Assembly: GCA_937873135.1 (NCBI GenBank)
Contig: CALMVQ010000132.1
Span: forward strand, 1 to 64,000
From: an uncultured Scytonema sp.
Lineage (GTDB): Bacteria; Cyanobacteriota; Cyanobacteriia; Cyanobacteriales; Nostocaceae
DNA: 64,000 nt
Direction: 5' to 3'
The first letter of the stretch is position 1. Each line of letters opens with the position of its first letter. This document shows, piece by piece, positions 1 through 7,923 of this stretch. The position numbers and the translations under genes were made by a program. The notes beneath the pieces were generated by a model. That model was given only the letters and a program-made list of their open reading frames with translations. It was not told the DNA's origin and made no database searches.

Positions 1-426
1 CCGGGGAATGCCACTTATCTGGTTTCGGATCAAGGGCAGATCAGTCCGATTAGTACGATTATTGACTTGCCAGAAGGAGATCCGTGTTGGGTAGCATTCA
101 GTCCGGATGGAGCCTACGCCTGGGTCTCCAGCTTTTTAACAAACTCACTGTCCCTCTATAAGGTCGATGCCAATGGGGCGCTTAGCGTTGTTAGTACAGA
201 CGATCAGACAGACATTGGTCTTTATAGCTCAGATATTGTGCTTTCTTCAGATGGTAAATATCTGTATCAGTCTAAACCATTACCAGATCGTCCAATAATT
301 AATGTGCTTCGGATATCGCGGTTGACTGACAACCCTAGAAATGCGGGATTAGAAGAGGTGGGAACCGTCGATGTGCCCTCTGGTTCATTCCCAATTGGTT
401 TAGTAGTTGTTGATGTGACCAAGTGA
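1..426 (+). CDS. Beta-propeller (lactonase/YVTN-like) protein, C-terminal part
   Basis: The frame is open from the first base of the window to TGA at 424-426, so this is the last 141 residues of a longer protein whose start lies outside. The visible part has blades with SPDGAYAWV and SSDGKYLY motifs, the pattern of seven-bladed lactonase or YVTN beta-propellers. No membrane segment is visible. A full-length relative with a signal peptide sits at 40906-42201 in the second cluster, and a further decayed fragment lies at about 748-939. Family members are often secreted or periplasmic, but the specific function is unknown. The call rests on the repeat pattern only. Confidence 0.6.
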   Translation, partial: PGNATYLVSDQGQISPISTIIDLPEGDPCWVAFSPDGAYAWVSSFLTNSLSLYKVDANGALSVVSTDDQTDIGLYSSDIVLSSDGKYLYQSKPLPDRPIINVLRISRLTDNPRNAGLEEVGTVDVPSGSFPIGLVVVDVTK

Positions 427-1024
427 CAAGCGACTGAAAAATCTGGCGTTGCTGATTTCAAGTATAACAGGACTACGCAAAGACGCAAAGAATCGTTGTT
501 TCATCATCTCAATAAATGTCAATTCATACTCCGATTCAGCAGCGCTAAAAATCTTATCTAGTAAGGGGTTTTATCTCTCGTATTTTCCCAAATCTGCAAT
601 TTAATTTTATTAAGATATCCGTGTATAAAATAAATGAAAATATGATAGTATATGCAAAGAGCATTGTTTAGTACATTACTCAAGAATGATGGTTTTTAGA
701 GCTTACATAACTTTGTCATTCTGAGCTCAAAAGAGCCAAGCAGCTAAATGCATTATGGCTCATTCCAATCACTACCTGATTCAAATGTTACATTGAATTT
801 CAACGATGCACCAGGAGATGTTTTATTTAATAAAGCTGGTAATCTTCTTGTCGATACTCGGATAAATAGCGGTATCGTTGTTACTTATCAAGTTGATAGT
901 ATAGTGATAGAAATTACTGGTCGCCTAGACAATAATTGACCTCTGTGAGGGTTGGCTGCGAGCGATCTTGAGGGACTTAACGGGAAAAGTCAGGTTTATT
1001 ACTACCAAACAAAAGGGATTCGGT
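427..1024 (+). other. Gene-poor stretch with decayed beta-propeller fragment
   Basis: No intact gene. An ATG frame at 748-939 encodes 63 residues including PGDVLFNKAGNLLV and RINSGIV, which read like one blade of a beta-propeller. It lacks the rest of the fold and is best treated as a relic. The stretch also carries the first copy of an 83-bp repeat (488-570) and the beginning of the duplicated NRPS leader. Confidence 0.5.
488..570 (+). repeat. 83-bp direct repeat, copy 1 (pairs with 7421-7503)
   Basis: I count about 80 of 83 identical bases between 488-570 and 7421-7503. With the 292-bp repeat at 967-1258 this marks a segmental duplication of the region upstream of the NRPS gene. The core ATTCATACTCCGATTCAGC also resembles a sequence near 54468-54488. 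Confidence 0.85.
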
Positions 1025-1258
1025 ATGTCAGTTCATAATAAATGTATCCATCAATTGTTTGAAGAACAGGTGATACAAACTCCAAATGCAAATGCTATAG
1101 AATTTGAAGATAGCCGATTAACTTACCAAGAGTTAAATTGCGGTGCTAACCAATTGGCACACTATCTACAATCTCTGAATGTGGGTCCAGACGTTATAGT
1201 AGGTATCTGCATGGAGCGCTCCATAGAGTTGATAGTAGCGCTACTGAGTGTTCTTAAG
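967..1258 (+). repeat. 292-bp duplicated NRPS leader and N-terminus, copy 1
   Basis: The sequence is nearly identical to 7632-7923, with about three mismatches in 292 bp. It covers the upstream bases and first 78 codons of the NRPS adenylation domain. Identity stops abruptly at 1258, where copy 1 switches to the sequence in front of the DUF1254 gene. The near identity implies a recent event. Confidence 0.95.
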
Positions 1259-1318
1259 AGCAGTTTTGGAAATAAGTTAACTGTATTACCATCTCAAAAT
1301 CAAAACAACAGACTATGA
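1025..1318 (+). pseudogene. Truncated NRPS adenylation N-terminus
   Basis: The frame starts at ATG 1025 (MSVHNKC) and copies the first 78 residues of the NRPS at 7690, including the A1-region LTYQELN and ICMERSIELIVALL. After the duplication breakpoint at about 1258 it reads 19 unrelated residues to a stop at 1316-1318. No A3 core or later motif is present, so it cannot adenylate. Its stop overlaps the ATG of the next gene in an ATGA arrangement, so ribosomes that translate it could be handed to the DUF1254 gene. Confidence 0.85.
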
Positions 1319-2679
1319 AATCAATTCAACTTGATGAAGCGTTTACTGAGACCTATTTGGCGAGCGAGAATCAAGCCTTTAACCTAGGTATTCAAGCCTA
1401 TATTTGGGGATACGCGCTCGTAGAAACAGAGAATTTAATTCAGAGAATGACAAGTGTAGAAGAACCCTTCGAGGAGTATGCACCACTGAATCAGTGGGGC
1501 TTTTCTACCAAACTGGGAGATCCTACCCAGCGTGATGTTGCGTCAATCAATGTTGACACGCTCTACTCAAGTGCATGGTTAGATCTGGCTGAGGAAGCAA
1601 TGGTGCTTGAGTTTCCAGATCATGGCGCTCGCTACTTCTTTTTTCAGATTGCAGACATTAGAACAGAGGTGATTTATAATATAGGTACTCGTACCCGTGG
1701 AAGTGGAGCAGGAGTTTATGCACTTGTAGGTCCGAATTGGGAGGGTAAACTACCTAATGGAATGGAGGAGGTGAGAACGACTTCTGATGTTGTGTGGGTG
1801 ATGGTTCGCACTTTAGTCAAAGGCGAGGAAGATTTAACCAACGCTAGATCCCTACAGCAACAATATACTTTGACGCCATTAAGCGAATACGGAAAAGCAA
1901 AACCAGATCGTTTGAAGCGAGTGACACACTACAGAGGTAAAAAAGTTCCGACTAACAGTAGTGTACCACCACAGTTGAGGTTCTACGAAGCTCTGAGTAT
2001 CGCTATGCAGAACATTCCTATTCTTCCCCAAGAGAAGGCATTGATCGATCAATTCGCACAGATTGGTCTGAATCCAGAAGTAGGGTTCGATTATGAAAGC
2101 CTTACTCTTGCTACAAAAATGGGTCTGGCTCGAGCAATTCCTGTTGGCGAGCAAATTGTGGCGGCTAAAGAAAAGAATCTTGGTATTACCAATAATGGTT
2201 GGTCTTACAATTTGCAAACAGGTCGCTTCGGTACTGACTACCTGCTACGCTCTGCTATTTTTAAGGCTTTTCCGTTTGTAACTATTCCTGAAGAAGCTAT
2301 TTATCCCATGGCGCGTATAGATGAACAAGGTGAAACACTACATGGCTCGCGTTGCTATCTGCTGAAGTTAGAAAAAATTCCGCCTGTGAAAGGGTTCTGG
2401 TCACTCACAGTATATGATCGGGATGGGTGTCTAATAGAAAATCCAATTTGCCGCTACGCAATTGGCGATCGAACTAAAGGTTTGGAGTATGGAGAAGATA
2501 GCTCTCTTGAAATATACTTGCAACACGAGCAACCAAAAAACAAAGAATCTAACTGGCTTCCAATACCTTTTGGAGAGTTTTATCTAGTTCTACGTGCTTT
2601 TTATCCAAAATCTGAGCTACTAGATGGTACTTACAAGTTTCCGCCCATTCAGCGAGTAGGAGCAGAAATTCTCAATTGA
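1315..2679 (+). CDS. DUF1254/DUF1214 domain protein
   Basis: The 454-residue protein has an N-terminal DUF1254 region (AYIWGYALVETENLI, then ASINVDTLYSSAWLDL at about 80) and a C-terminal DUF1214 region (GFWSLTVYDRDGCLIENP at about 360, then a tail with FYLVLRAFYP). No signal peptide is visible, whereas many relatives are exported. The family is widespread but poorly defined biochemically. It is the first intact gene after the duplicated NRPS leader and precedes sulfotransferase, APS kinase and carbamoyltransferase genes, so it may act in the same tailoring set. That role is inferred from position only. Confidence 0.8.
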   Translation: MKSIQLDEAFTETYLASENQAFNLGIQAYIWGYALVETENLIQRMTSVEEPFEEYAPLNQWGFSTKLGDPTQRDVASINVDTLYSSAWLDLAEEAMVLEFPDHGARYFFFQIADIRTEVIYNIGTRTRGSGAGVYALVGPNWEGKLPNGMEEVRTTSDVVWVMVRTLVKGEEDLTNARSLQQQYTLTPLSEYGKAKPDRLKRVTHYRGKKVPTNSSVPPQLRFYEALSIAMQNIPILPQEKALIDQFAQIGLNPEVGFDYESLTLATKMGLARAIPVGEQIVAAKEKNLGITNNGWSYNLQTGRFGTDYLLRSAIFKAFPFVTIPEEAIYPMARIDEQGETLHGSRCYLLKLEKIPPVKGFWSLTVYDRDGCLIENPICRYAIGDRTKGLEYGEDSSLEIYLQHEQPKNKESNWLPIPFGEFYLVLRAFYPKSELLDGTYKFPPIQRVGAEILN

Positions 2680-2746
2680 GAGAAATTAAACAGATGTAAT
2701 TTAATATCAGCATCTACAAATGAAATAACTTTGGCAAGGAGCAATT

Positions 2747-3502
2747 ATGTCTCAAAACTTATCTACTCATGATTCCAAATATATTCTTCTTTGGGGTGCC
2801 CCAAGATGCGTATCAACAGCTTTTGAAAAGACTTTTTTACAACGTCCTGATACAGTAATCGTGCATGAACCTTTCACTGATTGCTATTTCTTTAGTAGGT
2901 GGCGAAGAACCTCCCATTATGGAGATCGAGAAGAACTACTTGATTATGATGGCAATCAAGCCATCCAAAAAATCAAATCGAATTCTGCACCCATAGTTTT
3001 CTGCAAAGAAATCGCTTTTCAGGCATTACCTTACATTAACCAAGGCTTTCTGGAAAATGTGATTAATACTTTCATCATTCGCCATCCCATGGAAGTTTTA
3101 GCTTCAATGGAAAAGGTAGAGCCTGATTTTCCAGAAGAAGAATTTGGATTTGACGCGCTGTATCAGATATGGAAAATAGTCACTGAGAATCTAGGACAAC
3201 AACCTGTTGTCGTTGAAGGGACTCATTTTCGACGTCATCCAGAAACAATACTGCGACACTACTGTGAAAAGATTGGGATTGAGTTTCTGCCTAAAATGCT
3301 AAGTTGGGAAGATGGTAAAATAATGGCGTGGCAATCTTATGAAGCTCATAGCCAGATTAAATGGCACAAAACTCTTGAGAGTAGCAATACAATCTTACCA
3401 CCACCACCTACTGAAACAAAAATAGAAATTCGTCCAGAACATGCAGAAATGATGAAGCGAGCTATTCAGATTTACGAAGAGCTTTGCTCCTTTACTTTGT
3501 AA
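2747..3502 (+). CDS. Sulfotransferase family protein
   Basis: The 251-residue protein has the PAPS 5'-phosphosulfate loop near the N-terminus (WGAPRCVSTA, residues 16-25) and a 3'-phosphate-binding stretch with FIIRHPMEVLAS. It is expected to move sulfate from PAPS to a hydroxyl or amine of a small molecule. The start has a clear Shine-Dalgarno sequence (AAGGAG, about 6 nt before ATG). The APS kinase gene that would supply PAPS follows about 400 bp downstream, which supports a sulfonation step in this cluster. The acceptor cannot be read from the sequence. Confidence 0.82.
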   Translation: MSQNLSTHDSKYILLWGAPRCVSTAFEKTFLQRPDTVIVHEPFTDCYFFSRWRRTSHYGDREELLDYDGNQAIQKIKSNSAPIVFCKEIAFQALPYINQGFLENVINTFIIRHPMEVLASMEKVEPDFPEEEFGFDALYQIWKIVTENLGQQPVVVEGTHFRRHPETILRHYCEKIGIEFLPKMLSWEDGKIMAWQSYEAHSQIKWHKTLESSNTILPPPPTETKIEIRPEHAEMMKRAIQIYEELCSFTL

Positions 3503-3911
3503 ACTATGAATCGCTCTTTTGATTGTGTTGTAAAAACTGGCATCTTGGTTTAGAGAATTTATGCAGCGGGTAAGAGAATATCTGAGATATCATAATTTAC
3601 GCTAGTTACCCGCTCATTGTACAAGTGTCGCTTGAATTTGTTAGAAGTACACTCATTAGAAGGCAGAAGGCAATTAGGTGAAGATTCAAACTCCACGTAA
3701 TTGAAGACCACGCTCATCGTTCGCGAAGCGTGTCGCAGACATAGATTTAGTAGGGGTTTTGTATCGGTTTAGGCTATGGCATGGCTATGGGATTTTCTTC
3801 TGAGTGGGAAATTTTTTTCTGCCTTCTGCCATCTACCCTCTGCCTTACCTGAAGGGCGATAAAATTTGGCTCAGTCAATTCAATTTCAATTTTTCAGATT
3901 AGAGAAAAATC
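3503..3911. other. Intergenic repeats between sulfotransferase and cysC
   Basis: There is no gene. The stretch holds dispersed cyanobacterial repeats: a GAAGGCAGAAGGC motif near 3660, its inverse (TCTGCCTTCTGCC) near 3818, and a TTCGCGAAGCGTGTCGCAGAC palindrome-rich block near 3720. A close relative of that block occurs near 28195. The inverted GCCTTCTGCC motifs could fold into a long-range stem. Confidence 0.6.
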
Positions 3912-4463
3912 ATGAATCAGCAAGGTGTAACATTATGGTTTACTGGCTTGAGTGGTGCAGGTAAAACCACTATCAGTCAAGCAGTAGCTGAGATTTTGTT
4001 ATCCCAAGGACGGAACTTAGAAATGTTAGATGGAGATGTGGTGCGTCAAAATTTAACCAAAGACTTGGGCTTTAGCAAATTAGATCGAGATGAGAACGTC
4101 CGCCGTATTGGTTTTGTGGCTCATCTACTAACTAGAAATGGAGTCATTGTTTTGGTGTCAGCTATCTCACCATACCGTGCAGTTCGTGAAGAGATACGAC
4201 AAAAAATTGGGAATTTTATTGAGGTTTATGTCAATGCTCCTCTAGCAGTTTGTGAAGCACGAGATGTGAAAGGGCTTTACAAGCGGGCTCGTTCTGGAGA
4301 TATTAAGGGCTTTACGGGAATTGACGATCCTTATGAACCGCCTCTTAACCCTGATATTGAATGTAGAACTGATAGGGAAACTCTATCAGAAAGTGTAGCA
4401 AAAATCCTGAGAAAACTTGAGGAGCTAGGTATTCGCTCAGAAGATTTATTAGTCAGTAAGTAA
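3912..4463 (+). CDS. cysC: Adenylylsulfate (APS) kinase
   Basis: The 183-residue protein is of normal length for CysC. It has the Walker A loop GLSGAGKTT (residues 12-20), the LDGDVVRQNLTKDLGFS segment, DRDENVRRIGFVA and a late FTGIDDPYEPPLNP. It phosphorylates adenylylsulfate to PAPS in the cytoplasm. The start is preceded by an A-rich stretch (GAGAAAAATC) that gives only a modest ribosome site. Its place between a sulfotransferase and a carbamoyltransferase suggests a dedicated PAPS supply for product sulfation rather than general sulfur assimilation, although primary metabolism cannot be excluded. Confidence 0.93.
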   Translation: MNQQGVTLWFTGLSGAGKTTISQAVAEILLSQGRNLEMLDGDVVRQNLTKDLGFSKLDRDENVRRIGFVAHLLTRNGVIVLVSAISPYRAVREEIRQKIGNFIEVYVNAPLAVCEARDVKGLYKRARSGDIKGFTGIDDPYEPPLNPDIECRTDRETLSESVAKILRKLEELGIRSEDLLVSK

Positions 4464-4650
4464 TACCTGATTATCTGAAAATCGTTGTCTGCGATAGCAA
4501 AAATGGAACGGTTTATATTTGTCCACTTGTCACTATCGCAGCATTTAAGTTGACTCCACATTAGAGGCTTTGTATCAATCCAGAAATTCTCAAATTATTA
4601 GATTCTGGTCTAGATTCGGTAAAATTTGTAAAACAAAGAAGAGGAAGACA

Positions 4651-6678
4651 ATGCTAATTCTTGGACTAAGTGGCTGTTTTTCAGAACTTGAACAAGACTT
4701 TATCCCCAATTTGCCAGTTTGGTTCTATCATGATTCTGCTGCTGTGTTAATGGATGACGGAAAAATTGTTGCCGCAGTTGAAGAAGAACGCCTAAATAGA
4801 ATTAAGCATACCACAAAGTTTTGTGCTAAAAGTATTCGTTCTTGCTTAGAACAGTACCAAGTCCAACTGTGTGATATTGATTACATTGGTTTTTATACCA
4901 CTGAACATGGTATTGACAATATGTTAAACCTTGAATATATCAAATCCCAAAATTTTCCTTTAAAATACTCGCGAGAACTAATAATAGAGCTTTTAGAAAA
5001 GGAATTTGATTATCGGTTTCCTTCAGAAAAAATCAAATACGTAGCACATCATAAAACTCACGCTTATTCTACATTTTTTCACTCTGGCTTTGATCAAGCA
5101 CTGGTTATGGTTGTTGACGGTCAGGGAGAAAATGTATCAATCACAATTTTGAACGGCCAGCATCAGCAATTGGAGATTCTCAAAACATTTCCAATAGAAT
5201 CTTCTCTGGGATTCTTTTATCTAACTGGTGTAGAACTCCTTGGGTATTCATTGTTTGATGAATACAAAGTAATGGGATTGGCACCATATGGAAATCCAGA
5301 GCGATTTCGTTCTCTGTTTCAATCTGTATATAGATTACTTCCTGATGGGGAGTATCATCTTGACGACCTTGAACGAATTAAATCTTTGTTTTTAAAAGAA
5401 AAATTTCTTCCCAGACGTAAAGGAGATAAATTTAACCAAGAGCACAAAGATTTTGCGGCAGGGTTACAAGAAGCATTAGAAACGATAGTTAAGCATATTC
5501 TAACTCATTGGCAAAAAACTACCGGACATAAAAAATTGTGCATGGTAGGAGGAGTAGCTCATAATTGTGCTGTTAATGGAAAACTTCTCTACTCCGGTCT
5601 TTTCGATGAAATCTTTGTTCATCCTGCTTCTCATGATGGCGGAGCTGCAATCGGAGCTGCAATGGCAGTATATGAGGATTTTTCAAGTAATAAATTTGCT
5701 CCTTTACCAATCAACCATGTCTTGTGGGGTCCTGATGTTGGCTCGGATAATTATGTGCAATCTATTCTAGAAGAATGGAGCAAGTTTCTAGATTTTAAAA
5801 TCATGGAAAATACTCCTGTAGAAATTGCGAATTTGATAGCACAAGGCGCCGCTATAGGATGGGTACAAGGGAAATCAGAATTTGGTCCAAGAGCATTAGG
5901 TAATAGAAGTATTTTGGCTGACCCTAGAGTGGCGGAAAATAAAACACGTATTAATGCAATGGTTAAGAAGAGGGAAAGCTATCGTCCTTTTGCTCCTTCA
6001 GTAATCGTTGAAGCCGCAAATGAATTTTTTGAGTTACCGCAACAAACATCTTCCTTTGGGTATATGACTTTTACTGTCAAAGTTAAGGAAAATCAAAGAA
6101 ATATTTTAGGTGCTGTTACTCACGTAGACGGTACGGCTCGTGTTCAAACTGTTTCAAAAACCACTAATCCGAAATACTGGAATTTAATTAATGAGTTTGG
6201 CAAAATTACTCAAGTGCCTGTGCTTCTGAATACTTCTTTTAACAATAATGTAGAGCCAATAGTGAATTCATGTTTAGAGGCGATTACTTGTTTTATGACC
6301 ACTAAGTTGAATTACTTGGTGATCAATGATTTTTTAATCAGCAAATTGGATGTTAGCTGGTCAGACTATTATCATAAGATGATCCCCAGTGTAGTTCCTA
6401 CCGCGCGGTTGAGAGAAGTGAGTCGATTTAACTCTCAAAAACAAGCTTTATCCGACCACGAAACTTACTTCAACTATACCGAAGGCAAATCATTATTGAT
6501 TATGCCTGAAACATATAAAGTTTTAAAAAACAGTGATAATCGACTAACAATCGAGCAGATTGCAAGTAGTTTGATGATTTCTGAAAATAAGTTAGAGGAA
6601 TTAACAGAGGAGATAATAAAACTTTGGGAAAACCGTTTCATTACTTTAACACCTTCACATAATGGAAGTGTAATCTAA
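4651..6678 (+). CDS. Carbamoyltransferase, NodU/TobZ/SxtI type
   Basis: I chose ATG 4651 because GAGGAAG lies just before it; an in-frame TTG at 4570 has no such site. The 675-residue protein has the Kae1-like N-terminal domain (HHKTHAYS at 133-140, VVDGQGENVSI, then VGGVAHNCAVNGKL) and the C-terminal domain (FGPRALGNRSILADPR from 411, ESYRPFAPSV, TSFNNNVEPIV). It transfers a carbamoyl group from carbamoyl phosphate, through carbamoyl-adenylate, to a hydroxyl. It carries about 90 extra C-terminal residues that resemble a small helical or winged-helix extension. The TAA stop is also the target duplication of a MITE-like insertion. It is probably a tailoring enzyme of region A. Confidence 0.88.
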   Translation: MLILGLSGCFSELEQDFIPNLPVWFYHDSAAVLMDDGKIVAAVEEERLNRIKHTTKFCAKSIRSCLEQYQVQLCDIDYIGFYTTEHGIDNMLNLEYIKSQNFPLKYSRELIIELLEKEFDYRFPSEKIKYVAHHKTHAYSTFFHSGFDQALVMVVDGQGENVSITILNGQHQQLEILKTFPIESSLGFFYLTGVELLGYSLFDEYKVMGLAPYGNPERFRSLFQSVYRLLPDGEYHLDDLERIKSLFLKEKFLPRRKGDKFNQEHKDFAAGLQEALETIVKHILTHWQKTTGHKKLCMVGGVAHNCAVNGKLLYSGLFDEIFVHPASHDGGAAIGAAMAVYEDFSSNKFAPLPINHVLWGPDVGSDNYVQSILEEWSKFLDFKIMENTPVEIANLIAQGAAIGWVQGKSEFGPRALGNRSILADPRVAENKTRINAMVKKRESYRPFAPSVIVEAANEFFELPQQTSSFGYMTFTVKVKENQRNILGAVTHVDGTARVQTVSKTTNPKYWNLINEFGKITQVPVLLNTSFNNNVEPIVNSCLEAITCFMTTKLNYLVINDFLISKLDVSWSDYYHKMIPSVVPTARLREVSRFNSQKQALSDHETYFNYTEGKSLLIMPETYKVLKNSDNRLTIEQIASSLMISENKLEELTEEIIKLWENRFITLTPSHNGSVI

Positions 6679-6862
6679 GCTCGACTTTATCCATTTTTTT
6701 CGCAACGCAATCGCTATCGCTATCGCTGAAACCTCTGTTGGACGCTAGTTTTACTTTTTGCACTTCATCGATAATCTATGACGTGTAAAAAGTATTTGCC
6801 AAAAAGCCAGGGTTTTTGCCGGATAAAGAAAACCGAGTTCTTAATTTTGGATAAAGTCGAGC
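6679..6862. mobile_element. MITE-like element with 15-bp inverted ends
   Basis: The ends GCTCGACTTTATCCA (6679-6693) and TGGATAAAGTCGAGC (6848-6862) are perfect inverse complements. Both sides are flanked by TAA (6676-6678 and 6863-6865), a plausible 3-bp target duplication of the TNA type used by some IS5-family elements. The 184-bp interior has no gene. The left TAA is the carbamoyltransferase stop codon. Confidence 0.7.
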
Positions 6863-6865
6863 TAA

Positions 6866-7402
6866 GAGGGTTTTTGAAAAGTCGGGCATGTTGTAAAAAA
6901 GCTCTCTGAGTATACGCTGTGAATAGATAATAAACAGCACTGAGAGAGCGACATGAGTAAAGCTTATCCCAGCAACCTGACCAGCGCCCAATATGAATTT
7001 CTCAGTGACCTGATTCCAGAAGCCAAACCAGGTGGTCGCAAGCGTGAAGTCGAGATGTGGTCCGTCCTAAATGGGACTTTCTATATTCTGGTAGAAGGAG
7101 TTAGATGGCGAGCGTTACTTGGGGATTTTCCTGCTTGGCAAACGGTGTACACATACTTTCGTAACTGGCGCAAAAACGGGACTTGGCTGAAAATTCACGA
7201 TAGTCTTAGAGAATGGGTTCGCATTGATCTGGAACGTCATCCGAGTCCATCTGAGGCAATAATCGACAGTCAAAGCGTTAAAAGTGCCGCGATGGTGAGT
7301 CAATCGGTGGGCTTTGATGCAGGCAAGAAAATTATAGGAAAAACTTCAAGAACGAAGAAAGCCGATACTACATCCTATTTTTACCAGATGAGGATGCACC
7401 AA
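6866..7402 (+). pseudogene. IS5-family transposase, truncated
   Basis: The frame from ATG 6953 encodes an IS5-type (DUF4096) transposase N-terminal region: YPSNLTSAQYEFLSDLIP, RWRALLGDFPAWQTVY and the first catalytic Asp in IIDSQSVKSA. The usual continuation after VGFDAGKKI is replaced by unrelated sequence at about 7340 and the frame ends at about 7405. The remaining catalytic Asp and Glu are missing. A likely left IS end (GAGGGTTTTTGAAAAGTC) begins at 6866, directly next to the MITE-like element. It marks a junction between the tailoring genes and the NRPS. Confidence 0.85.
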
Positions 7403-7420
7403 TAGATCAGAACTTACGCC

Positions 7421-7503
7421 AAGAATCGTTGTTGCATCATCTCAATAAATGTCAATTCATACTCCGATTCAGCAACGCTAAAAATCTTATTTAGTAAGGG
7501 GTT
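7421..7503 (+). repeat. 83-bp direct repeat, copy 2
   Basis: This is the second copy of 488-570. Here the repeat runs directly into GGCAGCGAG, whereas copy 1 is separated from the matching GGCTGCGAG by about 376 bp. The shared GGGTT at the joint suggests a deletion in copy 2, or an insertion in copy 1, at short homology. Confidence 0.85.
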
Positions 7504-7523
7504 GGCAGCGAGCTTTCTTGAGG

Positions 7524-7628
7524 CAATACTGCTCGGATAAGCAAAAATGAGAAACCAGGTTTGTTGGAAACTTACCGGGTTTCTGGCACCTCACTGACAC
7601 CTCAAGTATTCTTAACCGAGCAGTATTG
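7524..7628. mobile_element. MITE, copy 1 of an 18-bp-TIR family
   Basis: The 105-bp element begins CAATACTGCTCGGATAAG and ends CTTAACCGAGCAGTATTG, inverse complements apart from one base. It is flanked by TTTCTTGAGG and GCTCTTGAGG, a decayed 10-bp direct repeat. The corresponding site in the duplicated copy (about 957-975) has no element, so the insertion came after the duplication. A second member lies at 35837-35928. The interior lacks a gene and differs between copies. Confidence 0.85.
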
Positions 7629-7631
7629 GCT

Positions 7632-7923
7632 CTTGAGGGACTTAACGGGAAAAGTCAGGTCTATTACTACCAAACAAAAGGGATTCGGTATGTCAGTTCA
7701 TAATAAATGTATCCATCAATTGTTTGAAGAACAGGTGATACAAACTCCAAATGCAAATGCTATAGAATTTGAAGATAGCCGATTAACTTACCAAGAGTTA
7801 AATTGCGGTGCTAACCAATTGGCACACTATCTACAATCTCTGAATGTGGGTCCAGACGTTATAGTAGGTATCTGCATGGAGCGCTCCATAGAGTTGATAG
7901 TAGCGCTATTGGGTGTTCTTAAG
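7632..7923 (+). repeat. 292-bp duplicated NRPS leader and N-terminus, copy 2
   Basis: This copy matches 967-1258 and is attached to the intact NRPS gene. Confidence 0.95.

Noticed and set aside
2747-6678. Saxitoxin gene cluster fragment
   Set aside because: Although sulfotransferase, APS kinase and carbamoyltransferase occur in both, the defining sxtA PKS-like and sxtG amidinotransferase genes are absent and the rest of the cluster is different.
7561-7689. Upstream extension of the NRPS frame
   Set aside because: These codons lie in the MITE and duplicated leader; ATG 7690 matches the start shared with the duplicate copy and the normal beginning of an A domain.
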